A stretch of 64,000 nt of DNA from JBHOQX01 sp042408595 (GTDB lineage Bacteria > Chloroflexota > Chloroflexia > Chloroflexales > Roseiflexaceae). Made by a program: the position numbers and the translations under genes. Position 1 is the first letter of the stretch, and each line of letters starts with the position of its first letter. The notes beneath the pieces are model-generated. The model did no database searches and was not told the DNA's origin. It was given only the letters and a program-made list of their open reading frames with translations. Positions 16,987 to 24,844 of the stretch are shown here, one piece after another. The DNA lies in NCBI GenBank assembly GCA_042408595.1, contig JBHOQX010000053.1, positions 17,473-81,472 on the forward strand. The letters are read 5' to 3'.

Positions 16987-17850
16987 TCAAAGCCATGTGT
17001 TGTGGCGGTCTGACTGTCTGACCGTCTGACCGTCTGACCGTCTTGTGCCAACGATGAGTTCCAACCCTTTCAAATGCACACACTTGACCCACTCGAAATA
17101 GGCCAGCGTGGCGCAGAGGAACAGCCCGAGCGGGCCGTCGCGCCAGCCGCCGAGTTGGACGTAGCGCCGGCGAAACTCGCGCAGCGGCCCGCCGACGAAG
17201 TTCCGCCAGCGCGCTCGCCGTCCAGCCAGAAACAGCGTCTGCGCCTCCTGGAGCGCGTAGCTCGTCTGCTTGCGCCACAGCTCGCCGAGCCGCTCGATGT
17301 TCAGGTGGAGCAGATGGCCCTGCAGCGCGCCGGCCGCGCCGTCTAGCGCGGCGACCTCGTGCACCAGGCGGGCCTCGTCGTAGCGGGCCCGGCCGCGGCG
17401 CAGCAGGCGCAACTGCCGGTCCGGGTACCAGCCGCCGCCGCGCACCGCCCGCCCGAAGAACAGATTGCGGCGCGGTATCCAGTAGCCGGCTGCCACCGGC
17501 GCGGTGAGCGCATCGGCCTTCTTGTCGTCTTGCCCTCCTGTCATCGTGCCAGGCGGAGCAAGCAGTTGTTCGATCTCGACCCGAAGCGCAGCGGTGACAC
17601 GTTCGTCCGCATCGAGGAACAGCACCCACTCGCCTTGGCAGAGCTCCAGCGCCCGGTTGCGCTGCGCCGGGAAGCCGCGCCACGGCTCGACAACCACTCG
17701 CGCCCCGTGGTTGCGGGCGATCTCCGCCGTCCGGTCACGGCTCGCGGCGTCCACCAGCACCAGCACCTCGTCCGCCAGCCCGACCACGCTCGCCAGCGCT
17801 CCGGCGATGTGCCGCTCCTCGTCCCGGGCGATGATGGCGACGGTCAGCAT
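16987..17850 (-). CDS. Family 2 glycosyltransferase (WaaE/KdtX-like)
   Basis: 287 residues, start at 17850. Motifs are MLTVAIIARDEERHI, VLVDAASRDRT, PAQRNRALELCQGEWVLFLDADERV and YPDRQLRLLRRG, typical of LPS-core or capsule glucosyltransferases of this type. A segment of about 18 residues (GTMTGGQDDKKADALTAP, near 102-119) looks inserted between the donor-site strand and the AGYWIPRRN motif. The C-terminal tail RRSDGQTVRQSDRH is the translation of an 8-bp repeat array. It starts 24 bp inside the neighbouring upstream gene's 3' word patch, so the three glycosyltransferase genes form one minus-strand unit. Confidence 0.85.
   Translation of the reverse strand: MLTVAIIARDEERHIAGALASVVGLADEVLVLVDAASRDRTAEIARNHGARVVVEPWRGFPAQRNRALELCQGEWVLFLDADERVTAALRVEIEQLLAPPGTMTGGQDDKKADALTAPVAAGYWIPRRNLFFGRAVRGGGWYPDRQLRLLRRGRARYDEARLVHEVAALDGAAGALQGHLLHLNIERLGELWRKQTSYALQEAQTLFLAGRRARWRNFVGGPLREFRRRYVQLGGWRDGPLGLFLCATLAYFEWVKCVHLKGLELIVGTRRSDGQTVRQSDRHNTWL
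17008..17043. repeat. (GTCTGACY)4 octamer array at the 3' end of a glycosyltransferase gene
   Basis: Four 8-bp units plus a half unit. An inverted copy of the same word (AGTCAGACAGTC) lies at 16976-16987 and overlaps the stop codon, so the array and the inverted copy could pair as a hairpin. Confidence 0.85.
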
Positions 17851-17873
17851 AGCACGTTGAGAGTTCTGAGGGT

Positions 17874-18959
17874 TCAACGTTCGGAGTGCAGCCTGCAACG
17901 GCCACCGCTTTCTTCACTGGCGAGCTCCGCAGGCTGCCCGCTGTATCGCATGATCGTGCCGTACGCCCACAGCCGCTCGCGCACCTCGTCACGCGAGAGC
18001 GCGCCGCGGAGGTAGCCGCGCCAGGCGCGCAGCGCCGCCCGCAGCATGCCGGCGCGGATGATCAGCCGGTGCAGCCGCACCACGCCCGGCGGCTCCCAGG
18101 TGCGCAGGTAGCGCATCCGGCTGCGGTACAGCGCGATCTGCATCCGGGCCGGAGCCTGGCGCGTCGACGCTCCGCCCACGTGGACCACCCGCGCCCGCGG
18201 CTCCTGCCAGATCGCCCAGCCGGCGGCTCGCACGCGGCGGCACCACTCGACCTCCTCGGCGTACATGAAGAATCCCTCGTCGAACAGCCCGACCTCCTCC
18301 AACACCGCGCGCCGCGTCAGCATGCACGCGCCGAGCGGATGGTCGATCGGGAACGGCGCGGCGGCGGTCGGCTCCTGCGGGTAGCGCCCGTGCCACCACG
18401 AGTTGTACAGCCGCCCCGGCAGCACCTCGCCGGGCGGGAACAGGTCGAGCGCGGTCATCGCCAGCGTCGGGAAGCGGAACGCCGCCGGCTGCACGCTGCC
18501 GTCCGGGTACAGCAGCCGCGGCCCGACCACCCCGACCCGCGGGTGAGCCTCGAGGAAGGCGGCCAGCGCCTCGATCGCGCCCGGCTGCACCACTGTATCG
18601 GGGTTGAGGAGCAGGACGAGACCGGAGACCGGACATCGGGGATGCGTGGCCCGATACCCATTCTCTCTGCCTCCCTGCCTCCTGGTCCCCGTGTGTTCCG
18701 CATCTCGCGGCCCGAGAAGGTGCGCCACGCCGAGATTGCTCCCCGCGGCGAAGCCGATATTCCGCTCCAGCGCAAGGAGTTCGACCTCGGGGAAGCAGCC
18801 GCCGACCAGCGCGGCGCTGCCGTCGGTCGAGGCATTATCCACCACAACGATGCGCAGCGGCCGCGTGCAGGCCCGCAGCGACTCGAGGCAGGCACGCAAC
18901 AGCTCGCGGGTGTTGTATGAGACGATCACAACGCCGATAGATGGACTGCCAGCTTTCAT
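17874..18959 (-). CDS. Family 2 glycosyltransferase (rhamnosyltransferase WbbL-like) with one low-complexity insert
   Basis: 361 residues. Motifs IGVVIVSYNTRELL (8-21), VVDNASTDGS (39-48), LVLLLNPDTVV (114-124) and FFMYAEEVEWCRR mark a GT-A enzyme paralogous to the gene at 15929. Residues about 82-113 (from LLGPRDAEHT to RCPVSG) break the normal junction SNLGVA...LVLLLNPD and are foreign to the family. This is the same junction that is interrupted in the paralogue, with unrelated sequence. The last residues (GGRCRLHSER) and the stop lie in a word patch. Confidence 0.85.
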   Translation of the reverse strand: MKAGSPSIGVVIVSYNTRELLRACLESLRACTRPLRIVVVDNASTDGSAALVGGCFPEVELLALERNIGFAAGSNLGVAHLLGPRDAEHTGTRRQGGRENGYRATHPRCPVSGLVLLLNPDTVVQPGAIEALAAFLEAHPRVGVVGPRLLYPDGSVQPAAFRFPTLAMTALDLFPPGEVLPGRLYNSWWHGRYPQEPTAAAPFPIDHPLGACMLTRRAVLEEVGLFDEGFFMYAEEVEWCRRVRAAGWAIWQEPRARVVHVGGASTRQAPARMQIALYRSRMRYLRTWEPPGVVRLHRLIIRAGMLRAALRAWRGYLRGALSRDEVRERLWAYGTIMRYSGQPAELASEESGGRCRLHSER

Positions 18960-19104
18960 GGCGACGCAATTCTTCGTTTTTTATTGCCGATCAGGCAGTA
19001 TTATGCAAATTTTTGAATGTTCCCGCCGCGCCAGCATATGGCGTACTCGATCTGCAAGCTCTAACCGGCAATCTGCGATTGCATAACGCGCTTTCCGCGC
19101 ACGA

Positions 19105-19698
19105 CTAGGCACCAGGCGTGGCACGGCGGCGCAGCCAGCGGCGCCGGCGGGGCGGCTTGCCGAAGCGGCGGTCGGCTTCGCGGGCGTTCCAGGCGTAAAT
19201 CACGCAGGTGCCGGCGACCTTATCGTGCCACGCCTGACGCCGGTCGTCCGCCAGCACCCAGAGGAAGCCGAGGCCGAGCGGCAGCGCCGAGAGCCAGAGG
19301 CAGAGGTAGCGCACCAGGGCCGTCCCCACGGTCAGCGGCTGCGCGTCCAGGCGCACCACGCGGACGCCCATGAGCATCTTGCCGGGCGTCTGTCCGATCA
19401 GCACCCAGAAGAGCACGCAGTACGCCATGGCGAAGAGCGGCGGTGTCAGCGCTTTAGCCAGCAGCAGCAGCGTCGCCAGCCACGCGTACAGTTCAGGGGA
19501 GGTGGACCGGATCTGCGCCCACAGGTCGTTGAGCGAGAAGAAGTCGGCCACGAGCGTGAGCGACAGGCCGAACAATGTCAGCGCCAGGCTGATGGTGGCG
19601 AGGTCGGCGAGAAAAGCGATCGCCCGGCTGGTGAATCCGGCGTAGTATCCGCGCAGGTTCCTGCGCCGCGGCGTGCGCGCGCCGACATCACTGCTCAT
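19105..19698 (-). CDS. RDD-family membrane protein
   Basis: 197 residues with about four membrane segments and a strongly basic C-terminus. RDD landmarks are the N-terminal GFTSRAIAFLADL, the GQTPGKMLMGVRVVR motif and DDRRQAWHDKVAGT near the end. The role of RDD proteins is poorly defined; some act in ion homeostasis. Its start overlaps the stop of the upstream gene by 11 bp, so the two are coupled. Confidence 0.88.
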   Translation of the reverse strand: MSSDVGARTPRRRNLRGYYAGFTSRAIAFLADLATISLALTLFGLSLTLVADFFSLNDLWAQIRSTSPELYAWLATLLLLAKALTPPLFAMAYCVLFWVLIGQTPGKMLMGVRVVRLDAQPLTVGTALVRYLCLWLSALPLGLGFLWVLADDRRQAWHDKVAGTCVIYAWNAREADRRFGKPPRRRRWLRRRATPGA

Positions 19699-20509
19699 CG
19701 CGTTTGGGTCGCGGCGCCGCGAGGGCCATCACCTCGGCGGGCGGCGGCGGCAACTGCTCGCGCGGCGGGCGGCCTAGCAGCGCCCGCACCAGCCGCTCGG
19801 CGATGTTGTCCGCCGTCACGGTGCGCTCACGCGCCTCGTCCACCACGGTGCCGGCCAGGCTGACGCTCTGCTGAGTGATCAACTGCTGCAACTGCGGACT
19901 GTGGCTGAGGTAGTCCAGCACCTCCTGAGCGCTGGTTTGCAGCGCAGTGCGCGCGCTGGCGCGCCCAAGCAATTCCTCGCGCCGCCCCACATCCACCAGC
20001 CGAACGATCTCCTGCTCGCCACGCGCCACCAGCCGGCTAAAATCGCGCTCGATCGCCGCGGCGCGTCGATCGCCGACCAGCCAGGTGAACGCCCGCGCCG
20101 CCCGGCGGGCCGCGTCGTCGGTGACGCGCCCGAACGCCTGGATCGCGCCGCGCATCTCGCCCGCCGCCACGGCGGCCGCGCCGATCAGCACATAGCGCGC
20201 CAGGTCGCCCTGGGTTTCGCGGCGCAGCGGGCGCACGTCGTCCGTTGGCCCGATGGCGCGCCGGGCGCTGGCATCCCACGCCGCCAGGCGGCGCAGCAAC
20301 TCCTCCCACCCCTCCAGCGAGAGGCCCATCAGCAGCCGTGCCAGCGCGTCCAGCGAATCGAACGCCGCGCGCGGCGCCTCCGGCCCGACATCCGGTGCGA
20401 GCACAGGTCGGGCCAGCGCCGTCGCCGCGCCATCGACCGCAGCGCGGGGGGCAGCGGGCGCCTCCGGCGGGAGCGCCGCCTCCACTCCGGCAGGTTTCGT
20501 TTCGTGCAT
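19688..20509 (-). CDS. Hypothetical alpha-helical protein coupled to the RDD protein
   Basis: 273 residues, not recognised. The start at 20509 has GGAGG 5 nt upstream. The first 60 residues are Ala/Pro-rich and probably disordered. The middle has long amphipathic helices (SLDALARLLMGLSLEGWEEL and a stretch with AIERDFSRLVARGEQEIVRLV) and a short hydrophobic segment LIGAAAVAAGEM. The end has SLAGTVVDEARERTVTADNIAERLVRALLGR, which recalls membrane-associated helical proteins found beside RDD genes. Overlap with the RDD gene suggests a shared function. Confidence 0.65.
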   Translation of the reverse strand: MHETKPAGVEAALPPEAPAAPRAAVDGAATALARPVLAPDVGPEAPRAAFDSLDALARLLMGLSLEGWEELLRRLAAWDASARRAIGPTDDVRPLRRETQGDLARYVLIGAAAVAAGEMRGAIQAFGRVTDDAARRAARAFTWLVGDRRAAAIERDFSRLVARGEQEIVRLVDVGRREELLGRASARTALQTSAQEVLDYLSHSPQLQQLITQQSVSLAGTVVDEARERTVTADNIAERLVRALLGRPPREQLPPPPAEVMALAAPRPKRDEQ

Positions 20510-20613
20510 CGGCGCCTCCGCGAGCAGGATGCCGGGCATTATACCGCACCACGCGCCCGGCACACCGGAGGCGGGTGGTGGCGCGTGGTGGACGATGGAC
20601 CGTAGACGACAAT

Positions 20614-20660
20614 GGACGAAGGACGAAGGACGGAGAACGGTGTCATCGTGTCATCGTGTC
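20614..20660. repeat. Heptamer (GGACGAA)3 and octamer (ATCGTGTC)2 arrays
   Basis: GGACGAA-type units at 20614-20634 are followed by two perfect ATCGTGTC units at 20645-20660. The arrays abut the methyltransferase stop codon (20659-20661). The heptamer recurs at 11201-11221 and the octamer at 55398-55451. Confidence 0.85.
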
Positions 20661-22230
20661 ACCCGCCCACCCGCTCACCTTGACTCCGTGGCGCCTGCGC
20701 CTGGCATTCGTTCTTCGCCATCCCCTCGCCACACCCCCCGTCCATCGCCCGGTCGAGGTGCTCACGCGCCGCCGCCAGCAGGGCCGCCGCGCGCGCCTGC
20801 CCGCGGGCGAAGGCGGCGGCATCCCCGCGCCGTAGCGCCGCCACCGAACGATCATGGGCGGCCCGGGCCGGCGCGTAGGCCGCGGCGAAGCGGCGCTGCT
20901 CCGGCAGGGGCACCAGCGGCACGCGCACCTGCCGCAGCTCACCGGCGCTCAGGTTGGCCGTGCCGACCCCGTTTTGCAGCCTGAGCAACTGGGCGCGGCC
21001 CCAGCGCCCGCCGAGGAACAGGAACAAATAGGTTGGATCGATGCCGGCGGGCCGCAGGATGAAGACATCGCCCGTGCAGGACGGGCCGGGCTCGTGCGTC
21101 ACCAGGCAGACCCGCCCGCGCCCCGCGCCGCCGATGCCGGCGCACGACACCAGCACATCGCCGCGCTGTACCGCCGTACGCGCCAGCCGCCGGAAGGCGC
21201 GCTCGTCGCAGCGCTCGATCCGGGCGAAATTGTAGCCCGCCGGCAGGAATTCGCGAGTCTGGTAGTACTCGTACGGCAGCCCCGGCTCCTTGGACTCGCC
21301 GCGCGACGGCCGTACGTGGTCGCCGGCCAGCAGCCCGCCGCGACCCAGCAGCTCGCCCAGCGCCACAAACGGAGGAGCCGCCAGTCGCTCCATCAGCCGC
21401 TGGAAGGACGGCTGCCAGAAATGGGCGTCCAGCCGCTCTGCCAGCGCCGGGCCCTGTTCCACCCAAAAGTAGTCGGAGAGGTGCGGGGAGGCGCACCTCG
21501 TATGGGCCGGCGCGCCGCCGGCTGTCGGCAGCGCGCCGGCGGGCTGGGGCGCCGCGGCCGGCCCATGGAACGCCGCCACAAGCGCCGGCAGGTCGTCAAG
21601 GCTGGCGGCGATGCCGAAAAACGCCCGGTGGCCGGCCGGCGCGGGCGCCGCCTGCACCACCAGCAGGCTGCACGCTGCGCTCGTTCCCACTCTGCGAAAG
21701 GTCTCGCGCGGCAGGTCGAGCACGGCCAGCAGTGTGACACGGCGCAGCAGGTCGGCCCGCATCCCGCGCAACCGCTCGTTGGCCAGGATGCCGCTGGGCA
21801 GCACCAGCGCGATGTAGCCGCCGGGCCGCGCCAAGTCGAGCGCCCGCAGCAAGAAGCGCGCCTCGCTCGCGAGCGGCGAGCCGTCGCGCGGTGTCGCCAC
21901 GCCGAAGGGCGGGTTGCCGACCACCAGGTCGAACGCAGCGGCGGGCAGGCTGTCCGCCGCCAGACCGTCCGCCCGGCGCACGCCCGGCAGCCCTTCCGCC
22001 GCCAGCCGCGCGACCAGCGCGCCATCCACGTCGCAGCCCGCGAGCGCGGCGGGCGCGGCCAGCCTCTGGGCCGCAGCGAAACGCAAGAACGCCCCGTCGC
22101 CGCAGGCCGGGTCGGCGATGCGCGGGTGCGGCGGGAGCCGGCCGCGCAGCAGCCCGTAGGCGCAGGCGACCACCGGCGTGGGGGTGAAGAACTGGCCGAG
22201 GCGGCGGCGCTGCGAAGATGACTCGACCAT
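20659..22230 (-). CDS. Solitary N6-adenine DNA methyltransferase with C-terminal HsdS-like recognition region
   Basis: 523 residues, start at 22230. N-terminal methyltransferase motifs are RRLGQFFTPTPV (motif X), DPACGDGAFLRF (motif I, 40-51) and the catalytic NPPF (106-109). Roughly from residue 290 the protein looks like a type I specificity half: two beta-rich segments and the conserved PLVPLPEQRRFAAAYAPARAAHD motif before a long C-terminal helix. No endonuclease motif (PD-ExK) is visible and no restriction gene adjoins. It could be an orphan regulatory methyltransferase or the modification half of a lost system. The stop lies in a repeat patch. Confidence 0.82.
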   Translation of the reverse strand: MVESSSQRRRLGQFFTPTPVVACAYGLLRGRLPPHPRIADPACGDGAFLRFAAAQRLAAPAALAGCDVDGALVARLAAEGLPGVRRADGLAADSLPAAAFDLVVGNPPFGVATPRDGSPLASEARFLLRALDLARPGGYIALVLPSGILANERLRGMRADLLRRVTLLAVLDLPRETFRRVGTSAACSLLVVQAAPAPAGHRAFFGIAASLDDLPALVAAFHGPAAAPQPAGALPTAGGAPAHTRCASPHLSDYFWVEQGPALAERLDAHFWQPSFQRLMERLAAPPFVALGELLGRGGLLAGDHVRPSRGESKEPGLPYEYYQTREFLPAGYNFARIERCDERAFRRLARTAVQRGDVLVSCAGIGGAGRGRVCLVTHEPGPSCTGDVFILRPAGIDPTYLFLFLGGRWGRAQLLRLQNGVGTANLSAGELRQVRVPLVPLPEQRRFAAAYAPARAAHDRSVAALRRGDAAAFARGQARAAALLAAAREHLDRAMDGGCGEGMAKNECQAQAPRSQGERVGG

Positions 22231-22250
22231 AGGAATGCCCGTGCCACAAA

Positions 22251-22283
22251 AGCTATCCACATTTTGTGGATAGCTGTGGAAAA
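22251..22283. promoter_or_regulatory. Cluster of three DnaA-box-like sites in the methyltransferase leader
   Basis: CTATCCACA (22253-22261), TGTGGATAG (22265-22273) and TGTGGAAAA (22275-22283) each match the DnaA box TTATCCACA with one mismatch. The first two also form an 11-bp inverted repeat (22251-22261 and 22265-22275, loop 3). They lie between the inferred -10 box and the start codon of the methyltransferase. Confidence 0.5.
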
Positions 22284-22335
22284 TGGTTCTAAATCTGGGC
22301 GACGATCTGACCGCGGCGCTCTGGCCGCGCTGGCG

Positions 22336-22341
22336 ATTATA
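22336..22341 (-). promoter_or_regulatory. -10 box of the methyltransferase gene
   Basis: A perfect TATAAT on the minus strand, about 105 bp upstream of the ATG. The best -35 is a weak TTGGCC at a short spacing of 15 nt. Confidence 0.5.
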
Positions 22342-22467
22342 GCGCATCCGTGGTGCGGCCAACTGAGGAGTTACGCGGCCGCCCGCGTGGCGGGCGGCGT
22401 GGCGAGCCACACCCCCTCCCCAGCCTCCCCACCGCCTGGGTTCTGTCACATCGTACTGGTGACCCTC

Positions 22468-22496
22468 TCGACAGCTGCAACCGGTGCGTGTACCAT
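22468..22496 (+). promoter_or_regulatory. Candidate promoter of the SPFH gene pair
   Basis: TCGACA (22468-22473), 17-nt spacer, TACCAT (22491-22496), 75 bp upstream of the first SPFH start. Confidence 0.4.
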
Positions 22497-22571
22497 GCGT
22501 ACATGGAGGTGCAGCCGGGCATCGCCGCGGCTCGCACACCCCGTCTACCCGCCGATCGACAAGGAGGCGTC

Positions 22572-23555
22572 ATGGCCGTTATCGCAGGCATCGCCGTCGG
22601 GTTTGTCGCCTGGTTTTTACTGCGCTATCTGGCCGCCGGCCTCTTCACCGTGGACCAGAACGAACGCGCGGTGAAGACTGTCCTCGGGCGGGCCGAGCGC
22701 CTGCCCAAGTCCACCCTGGAGGATCCGTTCGCCGAGTATCTCCCGCCGGAGGAGCGCGCGCGCTACAACTACCCGCAGGTACGCGTCATCCCGCCCGGCG
22801 GGCCGTATTTCAAGTGGCCATGGGAGCGGGTGCATAAGGTCTCCGTGGCCACGCAGACGGTGAGCATGGCCTTCGACCCAGAGGACCCGAGCGCCAACCG
22901 CGGCGGCACGGTGCTGGAGGCGGTCACCAAGGACCAGCTCAATGTTGGCCTCACCGGCCAGATCCGCTTCCGGGTCTGCGAGCGCAACCTGTACGCCTAC
23001 CTGTTCGGCGTGAAGTCGCCGGTCACGCACGTGATGGGCTACTTCGTCTCGGTGTTGCGCGAGCGGATCGCCAACTTCGAAGCGCCGAACCGCCCGCAGA
23101 CGGATGGCGCGGTGCCGGACGCGAGCGTCGTCACCGGCGTGTCGATCAACGACCTGCGCAAGAACCTGCGCGATCTGAACGAGTTGATGGACCGCGAGTG
23201 CCTCTCGTCCGAGGCGCGCTACGGCGTCACCTTCGACGCCTCGCTGATCACCGGCATCGACCCGCCGCACGACGTGGAGTCGGCGCTGGCGGCGATCAAC
23301 ACCGCGCACAACCAGGTCTCATCCGACATCAGCCTGGCGCAGGCCGCCGCCGACCAGAAGATCGTCCAGTCGCGGCGAGCGGTGGAGATCGAGATGCTGA
23401 AGGCCCAGGCCGAAGTGGAGCCGCTCAACGCGCTGGCGAAGCAACTGACCGAGCTGAAGGCGCAGGGGCCGGGGGCCATCCAGGCCTACCTGCGGAACGT
23501 ACGGCTGGGCCTGTACAGCCAGGCGCAGCGCGTGATTGTGGAGGCCGAGCGATGA
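22572..23555 (+). CDS. SPFH/band-7 family membrane protein (first of a pair)
   Basis: 327 residues. An N-terminal membrane segment (about 2-26) is followed by the DQNERAVKTVLGRAERL start of the SPFH domain, which runs to about 240. After it comes a helical region with LAQAAADQKIVQSRRAVEIEMLKAQAEVEPLNALAKQL, the coiled coil typical of HflK, stomatin and flotillin proteins. Members form large membrane cages that organise or protect proteases and other membrane proteins. The start has AAGGAGG. The stop overlaps the next start (ATGA), so the two products are made together. Confidence 0.85.
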   Translation: MAVIAGIAVGFVAWFLLRYLAAGLFTVDQNERAVKTVLGRAERLPKSTLEDPFAEYLPPEERARYNYPQVRVIPPGGPYFKWPWERVHKVSVATQTVSMAFDPEDPSANRGGTVLEAVTKDQLNVGLTGQIRFRVCERNLYAYLFGVKSPVTHVMGYFVSVLRERIANFEAPNRPQTDGAVPDASVVTGVSINDLRKNLRDLNELMDRECLSSEARYGVTFDASLITGIDPPHDVESALAAINTAHNQVSSDISLAQAAADQKIVQSRRAVEIEMLKAQAEVEPLNALAKQLTELKAQGPGAIQAYLRNVRLGLYSQAQRVIVEAER

Positions 23556-24478
23556 TCATCCAGTTTCTGATCGCCGCGATCGCGACCTTCTTCTTCTGCC
23601 TGATCGCGGTGCCGCTGGCGCTGGGCCTGCTGCGCGCCTTCGGCCTCTACGCGATCGTGTACGAGGGCACCTGCCACGTCTACACGCTGTTCGGCAACGT
23701 CCTCGGCGTGCTGCGCGAGCCGGGCTTCTACATCCTGCCGTTCAAGCTCGGCCCGGCGGCCTTTATCGTCAACTGGCTCGGCAAGCGCTACGTGCTCGAC
23801 ATGCGGCTCGATCAGCGCTACCTGCGCAGCCAGCCGGTCAACTCGGAAGAAGGCGCGCCGATGGGCGTGGGCATCTGGTACGAGATGTTCATCAGCGATC
23901 CGGTGGCGTACCTGTTCCGCAACGCCGACCCGCAGGGCAGCCTGGCGGCGAACGTCAGCAACGCCGCCGTGCGCTCGCTGAGCAACCTGCCGCTGGAGGA
24001 CCTGCTCGAGAACCGCCACGCGATGAGCCGGATGGTGCGCGAGGAGGTCTCGCCCAAGTCGGCGGAGTGGGGCTACCAGCTCGGCTCGGTCTACATCCGC
24101 AAGGTGCACTTCCGCGACGAGGGGATGATCCGCCAGATCGAGGCCAAGGTGGTCAACCGGTTGCGGCAGGTCACCTCGGCGATCAAGCAGGACGGCGCGA
24201 ACCAGGTGAGCATCATCACCAGCACGGCGGAGCGGCAGGCGGCGGTCGAGTTCGCCAAAGCGCAGGCCATCCGGCCCAAGGTGATCGGCGAGGCGCTGCA
24301 TCGGATCGCCGAGGACCCCGAGGTGGCCGAGGCGCTGTTCGAGATCCTGGAGACGCAGCGGGTGCTCGAGAGCCACGCCGGGGTCACGGTCGTCCCGCCG
24401 CGCAGCCCGGTGCTCACGCAGCTCCTGGCCTCCGAGCCGATCGCCGGGCGGCCGCGGGTAGCGCAGAACGGGTCGTGA
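23552..24478 (+). CDS. SPFH/band-7 family membrane protein (second of a pair)
   Basis: 308 residues. Membrane segment at about 4-32, then an SPFH domain with EGTCHVYTLFGNVLGVLREPGFYIL and a helical C-terminal part with IKQDGANQVSIITSTAERQAAVEFAKAQA. It is clearly different in sequence from its upstream partner. The HflK/HflC precedent suggests the two build a hetero-oligomer; that is inference. The gene ends 100 bp before a convergent gene. Confidence 0.85.
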   Translation: MIIQFLIAAIATFFFCLIAVPLALGLLRAFGLYAIVYEGTCHVYTLFGNVLGVLREPGFYILPFKLGPAAFIVNWLGKRYVLDMRLDQRYLRSQPVNSEEGAPMGVGIWYEMFISDPVAYLFRNADPQGSLAANVSNAAVRSLSNLPLEDLLENRHAMSRMVREEVSPKSAEWGYQLGSVYIRKVHFRDEGMIRQIEAKVVNRLRQVTSAIKQDGANQVSIITSTAERQAAVEFAKAQAIRPKVIGEALHRIAEDPEVAEALFEILETQRVLESHAGVTVVPPRSPVLTQLLASEPIAGRPRVAQNGS

Positions 24479-24557
24479 TGCGCTGTGCGCGGTGTGGTTG
24501 ACGGAGGATGGATGGCGGGCAACTGACGCCCGCCGCCCATCCCCCACGCGGCGGCAG

Positions 24558-24596
24558 GGCGCGCCGCCGGGCGCGAGTCACGCCCGGCGGCGCGCC
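24558..24596. terminator. 16-bp perfect stem-loop between convergent genes
   Basis: Arms 24558-24573 and 24581-24596 are exact inverted repeats. The 7-nt loop contains the stop codon of the small minus-strand gene. No U-tract follows on either strand. It probably serves as a shared 3' end. Confidence 0.5.
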
Positions 24597-24844
24597 GCCC
24601 GCTCGATCCGGTAGCGGCGTATCCCGTATGAGAGCAGGATCGGCAGCAGCAGCGGCAGCCAGTTGCGCCAATAGCGGAGATCGGAAAGGAAGAGCCGCCA
24701 CGGCGCCAGCCGCAGCGCCAGGCGGTAGCGGAACCACTCCAGCCGGCCGACGGCCGGCTCGGGCGGGAGGTATCCCCGACGGAGCGTGGCGCGGTGCAGC
24801 GCGCGCGAGTCCGCCAGGCGACGATCAGGCTTACGCCGGGCCAT
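24578..24844 (-). CDS. Small basic membrane protein
   Basis: 88 residues, not recognised. It is very rich in Arg (MARRKPDRRLADSRAL at the start, ERAARRRA at the end) with one hydrophobic stretch NWLPLLLPILLSYGI near residues 62-76. Its start overlaps the stop of the DedA gene by 14 bp, which argues that it is real and translated after DedA. Confidence 0.6.
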   Translation of the reverse strand: MARRKPDRRLADSRALHRATLRRGYLPPEPAVGRLEWFRYRLALRLAPWRLFLSDLRYWRNWLPLLLPILLSYGIRRYRIERAARRRA

